The notes beneath the pieces were generated by a model. That model was not told the DNA's origin, searched no databases, and was given only the letters and a program-made list of their open reading frames with translations. Both the position numbers and the translations under genes were made by a program. A stretch of DNA of 19,802 nt from an uncultured Treponema sp. (GTDB lineage Bacteria; Spirochaetota; Spirochaetia; Treponematales; Treponemataceae). Shown here one piece after another: positions 15,057 to 19,802 of the stretch (positions are counted from its first letter, which is position 1; the number at the start of each line of letters is the position of its first letter). The DNA lies in assembly GCA_947176045.1 (NCBI GenBank), contig CAMWPF010000005.1, positions 1-19,802 of the forward strand, read 5' to 3'.

Positions 15057-15578
15057 ATGTATTACACTGTCAGCGAAGTGGCGAAACGGCTTGAGCTGTC
15101 GCCGCACACGATCCGCTTTTACGGGAAGGAAGGGCTGCTCGATTTTGTCGGGCGCGACCAAAACGGCAACAGAATTTTCAAGGAGGAAGATTTTGAGCGG
15201 CTGTTCATCATCGCCTCGCTCAAGCGCGCGGGCATGACAATCCGCAAAATCAGGGAATTCACCGTGCTCTGCGACGAGGGCGACAGCACCATCGCGCGGC
15301 GGCTACAAATTATCAAGGAGCAAAAGAATGCGGTGGAGGAGCAAATCACGGAATTGCAGGACGCGCTGGACGTTCTGAACTACAAGACGTGGTTGTACGA
15401 AGTTGCGCTTGAGGCGGGAACGACCGCCGTCCACGACGACTACCCGCCCGCCAAAATGCCGCCGCGCATCCGGAAAATCAAGGAGCGCATCCGCCGCTTG
15501 ACCGACGACATGGAGCAGCGGTACAAGCGTCCGCAGAAGAGGAAAAAGGTGGACGCGAAAAAATCCGGCAAAGGCTGA
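15057..15578 (+). CDS. MerR-family transcriptional regulator
   Basis: A 173-residue regulator. YYTVSEVAKRLELSPHTIRFYGKEGLL is the winged-helix DNA-binding domain, with RDQNGNRIFKEEDFERLFII as wing 2. The long dimerisation helix follows (CDEGDSTIARRLQIIKEQKNAVEEQITEL-). The C-terminal tail is Lys/Arg-rich. The segment resembles the AdhR/NmlR-like branch (LC.EGDST...R). The position that carries the sensing cysteine in those proteins, just before LK..GM, appears to be alanine here (IIASLKRAGM), so a different signal is likely. The start at 15057 is taken because GGGAG lies 8 bases upstream; a TTG at 15042 is less likely. It is divergent from the envelope operon and shares the operator region, the standard arrangement for a local activator. 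Confidence 0.92.
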   Translation: MYYTVSEVAKRLELSPHTIRFYGKEGLLDFVGRDQNGNRIFKEEDFERLFIIASLKRAGMTIRKIREFTVLCDEGDSTIARRLQIIKEQKNAVEEQITELQDALDVLNYKTWLYEVALEAGTTAVHDDYPPAKMPPRIRKIKERIRRLTDDMEQRYKRPQKRKKVDAKKSGKG

Positions 15579-15590
15579 CGGCGGGCTGTT

Positions 15591-15743
15591 TTTGCGCTCA
15601 GCCAGTTTGCAATTTTTACAGCACTGCATTCCGCGCTGCCGCTCCGCATGGAATCCACAATATATTTCAGCGTTGTCCGGACGCATGGCTTTGCGCTCGG
15701 GCATGCGGCGCAATCATCATAAAAACAGTTGTTTCGTCTTGCG
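15591..15743. repeat. Dispersed ~155-bp repeat, copy B
   Basis: Same orientation as copy A (9871-10026), 153 bp, about 91 % identical. It occupies nearly the entire gap between the merR stop and the kinase start. Here the ends carry an 8-bp inverted repeat (CTGTTTTT at 15586-15593 and AAAAACAG at 15721-15728) that is not perfect in copy A. Minus-strand frames across it are open in this copy only, and the single-base gaps between copies argue against a conserved protein. The last bases (TTGCGC, 15739-15744) double as the -35 box of the kinase gene. Confidence 0.85.
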
Positions 15744-15767
15744 CAAGCCCGAGCGCGCGTGTACAAT
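15739..15767 (+). promoter_or_regulatory. Predicted promoter of the P-loop kinase gene, implying a leaderless mRNA
   Basis: TTGCGC (15739-15744), a 17-bp spacer and TACAAT (15762-15767) precede the ATG at 15775 by 7 bases, so the start of transcription should coincide with the start codon. No Shine-Dalgarno is present. The -35 lies inside the end of repeat copy B. The same hexamer pair and spacing recurs at 16959-16987 on the other strand. Confidence 0.6.
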
Positions 15768-15774
15768 TCCTGCC

Positions 15775-16305
15775 ATGAACTGTCCATACAGACGGATTCT
15801 TGTTGCTGGCTCGGGCGGCGCGGGAAAAAGCACGTTTGCCGTGGAACTTGCGCGCAGGCTTTCGCTTCCTGTTGTCCACCTCGACAAGCTGTGGTGGCTT
15901 CCCGGCTGGAAAGAGCGGACGGAAGCCGAATTCGACGCACTGCTTGCGACGGAGCTTGCAAAGCCCGAATGGGTCATCGACGGGAACTTTCGCCGCACAT
16001 TCGCCCGGCGGCTTGAGCGCGCGGAACTGTGCATTTTCCTCGACTATCCCGAATCAGTGTGCATGGACGGAATTCTGCGCCGCGCACAGGAATACCGCGG
16101 ACGCACGCGCCCCGACATGACGGACGGCTGCCCGGAGCGCATCGACAGCGAATTCCGCGAGTGGGTGCGCACGTTCAGAAGCCGCGTCCGCCCGGAAATG
16201 ATTTCCGCCATGAACGAAAGCCCCGTCCAAAAGCTCATCTTCACGTCCCAGAAAGAAACTGCCGGCTGGCTTTCATCGCTCGGGCAGCCCGATTTGTCTT
16301 CGTGA
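15775..16305 (+). CDS. P-loop kinase-like protein of the FlaR (DNA topology modulation) family
   Basis: A 176-residue adenylate-kinase-like NTPase. The Walker A motif is GSGGAGKS (residues 12-19). VVHLDKLWWLPGW, WVIDGNFRRTF, CIFLDYPESVCM, RRAQEYRGRTRPDM and GCPERIDSEFREWV follow in the order typical of FlaR/adenylate-kinase-like proteins. The historic name comes from a plasmid-borne topology phenotype; the real reaction is unknown and probably phosphorylation of a small molecule. Start choice: ATG at 15775 directly before the conserved strand RRILVAGSGGAGK, with a well-placed -10 box and no ribosome site. It ends 6 bp from the 3' end of the convergent oxidoreductase gene. Confidence 0.85.
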   Translation: MNCPYRRILVAGSGGAGKSTFAVELARRLSLPVVHLDKLWWLPGWKERTEAEFDALLATELAKPEWVIDGNFRRTFARRLERAELCIFLDYPESVCMDGILRRAQEYRGRTRPDMTDGCPERIDSEFREWVRTFRSRVRPEMISAMNESPVQKLIFTSQKETAGWLSSLGQPDLSS

Positions 16306-16311
16306 TTCCTT

Positions 16312-16935
16312 TCAGTCTTCGCGGATAAAGTTCATCCGCTGGAACGCTTCCTTTTGCGGCAGCCCGAACCGCTCCTTGCCGAGCGCGATGCTTTTCATCA
16401 GGAACGCCATGTTGCGCGCAAGCACCCGCATCACCTGCATTCCCTCGCTGTCACGGACGGCCTCGCCTTTTTCCCTGCCGTGGACGCCGTTCCAGTACTG
16501 GCTTGAGGCGACCGGCATATTTGAAATGGTGAAGTACTTGTTCAGCATGTCGAATGTCGCAGTCAGTCCGCCGCGGCGCGCAACAGCAACGCTTGCGCCG
16601 ACTTTCATCGTCTTGTCAAAGCGCGTGCTGAAAAACAGCCTGTCCAGAAACGAGACGAGCGTTCCGTTGGCGGAGCCGTAGTACACGGGAGATGCAATCA
16701 CAAGCCCGTCGCACGATTCAAACTTAGGCGCGGTTTCGTTCACGATGTCATTGAACGCGCACGCGCCCTTTTCAAGGCAGAACGAGCACGCCATGCACCC
16801 GCGGATATCCTTGCCGCCGACCTGCATAGTTTCCGTCTCAATCTGCTCCTCATGAAAAATGCGCTCCATCTCGCGCAGCGCGTCCGCCGTGTTCCCTCCC
16901 GCCCTCGGGCTTCCGTTAATCATCAGTACGTTCAT
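16312..16935 (-). CDS. NAD(P)H-dependent FMN oxidoreductase, iron-sulfur-flavoprotein-like
   Basis: A 207-residue flavodoxin-fold protein. It starts MNVLMINGSPRAGGNT (FMN phosphate loop) and has LVIASPVYYGSANGTLVSFLDRLF as the second FMN loop. Four cysteines at 47, 50, 53 and 59 (GCMACSFCLEKGACAF) form the compact CX2CX2CX5C motif seen in iron-sulfur flavoproteins, which bind a [4Fe-4S] cluster, so both FMN and a cluster are plausible. Cytoplasmic, no signal peptide. The second ATG (16935) is preferred because the AAAGGAGG ribosome site ends 6 bases before it, whereas the first ATG (16941) abuts it. It has its own promoter. The physiological acceptor is unknown; related proteins reduce quinones, nitro-compounds or oxygen. 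Confidence 0.88.
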   Translation of the reverse strand: MNVLMINGSPRAGGNTADALREMERIFHEEQIETETMQVGGKDIRGCMACSFCLEKGACAFNDIVNETAPKFESCDGLVIASPVYYGSANGTLVSFLDRLFFSTRFDKTMKVGASVAVARRGGLTATFDMLNKYFTISNMPVASSQYWNGVHGREKGEAVRDSEGMQVMRVLARNMAFLMKSIALGKERFGLPQKEAFQRMNFIRED

Positions 16936-16958
16936 ACGCATCCTCCTTTTCTATTTCT

Positions 16959-16987
16959 ATTGTACAAATGAGCGGATGGCGGCGCAA
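16959..16987 (-). promoter_or_regulatory. Predicted promoter of the FMN oxidoreductase gene
   Basis: Minus-strand TTGCGC (16982-16987), 17 bp, TACAAT (16959-16964), followed by a ~16-base leader with AAAGGAGG. It is identical in both hexamers and spacing to the kinase promoter at 15739-15767. Confidence 0.6.
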
Positions 16988-17013
16988 GGCGTTCCGTCCG
17001 CACGGATGAAGGC

Positions 17014-17040
17014 AAGGCGGCAGACGCAAAAATCCGCCTT
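17014..17040. terminator. Possible terminator hairpin
   Basis: AAGGCGG (17014-17020) and CCGCCTT (17034-17040) form a perfect 7-bp stem around a 13-base loop, lying between the end of the hydrolase operon (17086) and the promoter of the oxidoreductase. A short T-rich tail exists only on the plus strand, so minus-strand termination here would be weak or factor-dependent. Confidence 0.35.
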
Positions 17041-17041
17041 T

Positions 17042-17055
17042 TCTCAACATTGAGA
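17042..17055. promoter_or_regulatory. Perfect palindrome, possible operator
   Basis: TCTCAACATTGAGA is a perfect 6-2-6 inverted repeat in the 3' intergenic space of the hydrolase operon. It shares the TCTCA/TGAGA arms with the MerR operator but in reversed arrangement. No protein can be assigned to it. Confidence 0.25.
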
Positions 17056-17085
17056 TGCGACGAATTCATGCGCCATGCGCGCGGC

Positions 17086-18153
17086 TTATTTCACGTTCTT
17101 CCCGATCCACTGCTCGACGAGCACGGCGATTTCCTTGTTGTTCAGCTCCTGGAACAGGAAGTGGCTGTTGCCGATGATTCCCATTTTCGGCAGGTCCCAG
17201 ACTTCCGCTGTTCCGCCGTCGGCCGTGTACTGTGCGGCAAACGCAACCGCTCCGTCGCGGACGTTTTTCCAGAACGACGTTGACTGAATGTCGGCGGGGC
17301 CGTTGTCGATGTAGTCGCCCATGATGACGAGGACGGGAACATTCGCGGCGAGCAGCTTTTTGTATTCCGGCGAACCTGCTTCAGGCGTTCCGCCCGGCTC
17401 AACGGCGACGATTGCTGCGATGTTTTCCGCCGGAGTCTGCCAGCCCACGCGTCCGCCCGCCGAGTGCGTGATGTACACGGACTTTTTGCCGGTCATCTTC
17501 CGCACATCGGAAAGAACCGCGCCGAGGCTTTCCCCGAACAGCGCAGCGTCAAAGTTCCCGGTGTTTACCGTCATCTGGCGGAAAAACTGGTTCTGCGCTT
17601 CTTCCCCCGCCGGAAACTGCGAGCCTTCGTACCGCTGCGGTGCAACCCGCCCGATTCTGAAATGCGTGTACCACGCCTGGTCTCCCGGCTTGTAGTCCTT
17701 GGAATTCTCCGCCCACGTGTCAAGGAACGCGTCGGTCGTCATCTGCGCTGTCATTCCGGCAGCCCCGCGCCGCGGCTGGTCAACGAGGAACACGGAATGC
17801 CCCGCCCGCAAGAAAAAGTCGCTCCAGCCCTCGCGTCCGTCCGGCGTCGTCTGCCAGCCCATGCGGCTCTGTCCGTAGCCGTGCAGGAACACGACGGGCA
17901 GTCCCTTTTCCTTCGCCGGAATCTGGAAGAAGACGTTCGCGTGGTCGATGTGCGCGGTGTTCCCGGCGCGAGTCGCGTCGAGCCAGTTCTTCGTCTCGTC
18001 AAAGCTGCCCGGCACAGGAGCAGTTACGCTTCCGCCGGAAGAAAACAGCCCCTGCCGTGCAATTGAAATCGGCTTGTCCTTCGCACAAAGCGGAAGCGAA
18101 AGCCACGCCGCCGCCAAAGAAACCGCCGCCGTTGTTTTGAAAATACGATTCAT
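17086..18153 (-). CDS. Exported alpha/beta hydrolase
   Basis: A 355-residue secreted or periplasmic esterase/lipase-like enzyme. A Sec signal peptide (MNRIFKTTAAVSLAAAWLSLPLCA) is followed by the alpha/beta core: oxyanion-hole HGYGQS near 90-95, nucleophile Ser231 in ITHSAGG (variant of G-x-S-x-G with Thr-His before Ser), acid Asp280 or Asp283 in VIMGDYIDN, and His331 in GNSHFLFQ. The W/F/P-rich middle (residues ~120-210) is probably a lid. The substrate is unknown. It is the third gene of a minus-strand set, 17 bp behind the bicupin gene. Related hydrolases are often found with cupins and flavodoxins. A ribosome-binding site (GGAGGACAA) precedes the ATG. Confidence 0.87.
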   Translation of the reverse strand: MNRIFKTTAAVSLAAAWLSLPLCAKDKPISIARQGLFSSGGSVTAPVPGSFDETKNWLDATRAGNTAHIDHANVFFQIPAKEKGLPVVFLHGYGQSRMGWQTTPDGREGWSDFFLRAGHSVFLVDQPRRGAAGMTAQMTTDAFLDTWAENSKDYKPGDQAWYTHFRIGRVAPQRYEGSQFPAGEEAQNQFFRQMTVNTGNFDAALFGESLGAVLSDVRKMTGKKSVYITHSAGGRVGWQTPAENIAAIVAVEPGGTPEAGSPEYKKLLAANVPVLVIMGDYIDNGPADIQSTSFWKNVRDGAVAFAAQYTADGGTAEVWDLPKMGIIGNSHFLFQELNNKEIAVLVEQWIGKNVK

Positions 18154-18170
18154 GTTTGTCCTCCGTGATT

Positions 18171-19148
18171 TTATTTTGTAATTCCCGCTTCCGCTTCAAT
18201 CGCCTTGTACGCTTCCTGCGAAACGGCTTCAAGCCATGTTACGCCCCGCTTTGACGGGTCGAGGTTTGTGGCGATGTGGGCGAATGTCGAGTTGCTGCTT
18301 CCGCCGTGCCAGTGCTTGATTCCGGGCGGGCAGATTGCAACGTCGCCCGGCCGCAGGATCTGCACCGCCTCGCCTTCAATCTGATGGTAGCCGATTCCGT
18401 CCGTCGCAAGGAGAATCTGTCCGCCTTCATGAATGTGCCAGTTGTTGATGACGCCCGGCTCGAACACGACGTAATGGAGCGGCGGACACTTCGCGGCGTT
18501 TTCCGCGCCGGTAAGGTCGTTGACGAACGCCGTTCCCGTGAACGTGGGAAGCTTCGCGCCTTTTTCCGCCCGGCTGAACATCTGGCTTCCGAACTTCGGC
18601 TCGACGCGTCCTGCATATTCTTCTTCGGCAAGCTGCTCGTATTCTTCGTCGGAAACAAATTCGATTTTTCCGTCGCCGTGCGCGCCGTTCCAGTGCGAAT
18701 CGTAAATGACAATCTGCGAGAACCAGCTGTCTTTGGACGCTCCGTGCCAGTGGCGGACTCCCTCGGGAATTTCAAAAATGTCGCCCTTGCGGAGAATCTG
18801 GGCAGGCTTTCCTTCCTCCTGATAATAGCCGACGCCGTCCGTAATCAGAAGAATCATTCCGCCGTGCGTGTGCCATGCCGAGCGCGCCTTCGGCTCGAAC
18901 ACAATCAGGTTTGTAACAGGAAAAGCGCCCGCCGCCCCGTCCGCGACAAGGTTCTTGCTGTAGACGCCTCCGAGAAAACGCGGCGCGTCAACCTTTGCTC
19001 CCGGAACAATCGAAAGCTGCTCAACCGACGTGATTTTTCCGCCGGAAGCCCTGCCGCCGTGCGACGACGCTTTTTTTGCACTCGCGCACCCTGAAAACGC
19101 CGCCGCCACAATTGTTGCCGCCGCAACGCTGATAAAAATCCGTTTCAT
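18171..19148 (-). CDS. Bicupin lipoprotein
   Basis: A 325-residue protein with a lipoprotein signal (MKRIFISVAAATIVAAAFSGC, Cys21) and two related cupin barrels. Cupin 1 has WHTHGGMILL (His93, His95) and RHWHGAS (His133, His135). Cupin 2 has WHIHEGGQILL (His238, His240, Gln244) and KHWHGGS (His279, His281). They resemble the cupins fused to carboxymuconolactone-decarboxylase proteins and the bacterial hydroxynitrile-lyase-type cupins, which bind Mn or Fe. In cupin 1 the metal-site glutamine is replaced and one residue is missing between the HxH and the glycines, so it may bind metal differently or not at all. The start at 19148 is fixed by GGGAGG 5 bases upstream; the open frame continues further but overlaps the flavodoxin gene. 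Reaction unknown. Confidence 0.88.
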   Translation of the reverse strand: MKRIFISVAAATIVAAAFSGCASAKKASSHGGRASGGKITSVEQLSIVPGAKVDAPRFLGGVYSKNLVADGAAGAFPVTNLIVFEPKARSAWHTHGGMILLITDGVGYYQEEGKPAQILRKGDIFEIPEGVRHWHGASKDSWFSQIVIYDSHWNGAHGDGKIEFVSDEEYEQLAEEEYAGRVEPKFGSQMFSRAEKGAKLPTFTGTAFVNDLTGAENAAKCPPLHYVVFEPGVINNWHIHEGGQILLATDGIGYHQIEGEAVQILRPGDVAICPPGIKHWHGGSSNSTFAHIATNLDPSKRGVTWLEAVSQEAYKAIEAEAGITK

Positions 19149-19165
19149 CAAATCCTCCCTTTCCG

Positions 19166-19802
19166 CTATTTCTTCAAGTTGATTTCCGCCAGCCAGCTGC
19201 GCACGTCGCTTTCTGTGGTGCGCGTCTTGAATCCTCTTCCGCCAAGCCATGTTCCTTTTGCGCCGGCAAGGTCTTTCAGAAGCTCGCCGCTCCTGCCGAT
19301 GCCCGAGCTGATTGCCGTGCTGAACGGAATGACCGTTTTGTCGGAAAAATCGTTCTGCGCGGCAAACGCGTCCGCAGGCCACGCCGCAATTCCCCACCAG
19401 ATGGGATAGCCGATGAACACGGTGTCGTAGCCGCTCCAGTTTGGCGCAGTCCCTTTGAGCGCAACGGGAAGCCTGTTCACGTCCGCCGCGGTCGCCGTTC
19501 CGTTCGCCTTGCCGTCGAAGATTGTTTCATGCTCGCGGCAGACGCGGCTGCTTTCGTTCCTGTAGTTGAGATCCGCATCTGAGTACGGCGGTTCTGACTC
19601 GATTTCAAACAAGTCCGCGCCCAGAGCGGCCGCAATCTTTTCGGCGACAGCCTGTGTCGTGCCGGAAGCCGAATAATAGGCGACAAGCACTTTGCGTCCC
19701 TGCCAGCCGTCCAGCCCTTCCTGCGCTTCTCCAGACGACCCGCGCCCGTCCGGATTTTTTTGTCCGTCCGCACATCCTGTGCCCAACACAGCGGCACCAA
19801 AC
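19166..19802 (-). CDS. Lipoprotein flavodoxin (5' end outside the window)
   Basis: At least 207 residues are visible. Translating to the window edge adds FGAAVLGTGC, the end of a lipoprotein signal peptide with a convincing lipobox, so the gene starts beyond 19802. A GTG at 19789 lies inside the signal peptide and is not the start. A low-complexity Gly/Asp/Ser linker leads to VLVAYYSASGTTQAVAEKI (FMN phosphate loop), then VFIGYPIWWGIAAWP and FSTAISSGIG, the other two flavin loops. It is a membrane-anchored periplasmic flavodoxin, similar in type to the exported flavodoxin at 11221-11757 but clearly different in sequence. It is 17 bp ahead of the bicupin gene, making it the upstream member of that operon in this window. 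Confidence 0.88.
   Translation of the reverse strand, partial: FGAAVLGTGCADGQKNPDGRGSSGEAQEGLDGWQGRKVLVAYYSASGTTQAVAEKIAAALGADLFEIESEPPYSDADLNYRNESSRVCREHETIFDGKANGTATAADVNRLPVALKGTAPNWSGYDTVFIGYPIWWGIAAWPADAFAAQNDFSDKTVIPFSTAISSGIGRSGELLKDLAGAKGTWLGGRGFKTRTTESDVRSWLAEINLKK

Noticed and set aside
15440..15961. Minus-strand 173-codon frame across repeat copy B, with cysteine-rich segments
   Set aside because: The equivalent frame in copy A is broken by single-base gaps and stops, and the frame overlaps the merR and kinase genes.
19149..19397. 83-codon N-terminal extension of the bicupin
   Set aside because: It is antisense-like Arg-rich sequence overlapping the flavodoxin gene; the lipoprotein signal peptide starts at 19148 behind GGGAGG.

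Overview
The window is about 19.8 kb of GC-rich bacterial DNA. It carries long, tightly packed genes with mostly clear Shine-Dalgarno sites, but no rRNA, tRNA or CRISPR array. Lipoprotein-type and Sec-type exported proteins, a DUF1566 protein, fused potassium-transport and debranching enzymes and a mixed promoter style would fit a host-associated spirochaete such as a Treponema relative. That is a low-confidence inference from gene content; there is no marker gene here to settle it.

Layout. (1) 43-8101 is housekeeping. A minus-strand 1506-residue fusion of a glycogen-debranching (amylo-alpha-1,6-glucosidase type) domain to a complete type I pullulanase comes first. It is divergent from an O6-alkylguanine-DNA alkyltransferase, which runs tail-to-tail, with a 35-bp overlap, into a minus-strand 965-residue TrkA-TrkH potassium-uptake fusion. 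(2) 8200-9870 is a decayed accessory patch. It holds a damaged TfoX C-terminal domain, an intact GNAT acetyltransferase, the C-terminal half of a Phd/YefM-like antitoxin, a YoeB/Txe-like toxin gene with two lesions, and the first quarter of a Vat/CatB-type acetyltransferase, closed by a rho-independent terminator. (3) A ~155-bp repeat (copy A, 9871-10026) recurs in the same orientation at 15591-15743 (copy B, about 91 % identical by hand count). (4) Exactly between the two copies lies a self-contained module: a five-gene minus-strand operon (14955 to 10056) and the divergent merR-type regulator (15057-15578). The operon encodes a DUF1566 exported protein, an MBOAT acyltransferase, a DHHW/SGNH-like partner, an exported flavodoxin and a DUF4358-transglutaminase lipoprotein. 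(5) After copy B come a FlaR-like P-loop kinase, an iron-sulfur-flavoprotein-like NAD(P)H oxidoreductase, and a minus-strand operon of exported proteins (lipoprotein flavodoxin, bicupin lipoprotein, alpha/beta hydrolase), whose 5' end leaves the window.

The most interesting unit is the MerR-controlled envelope module. A perfect 16-bp palindrome sits in a 19-bp promoter spacer facing the operon and also covers the -10 of the merR promoter. This is the classical MerR switch geometry. The likely job is regulated O-acylation or remodelling of a surface polymer plus a periplasmic redox step, but the substrate and signal cannot be read from sequence. The flanking direct repeats suggest that the whole 5.7-kb block could be gained or lost by recombination.
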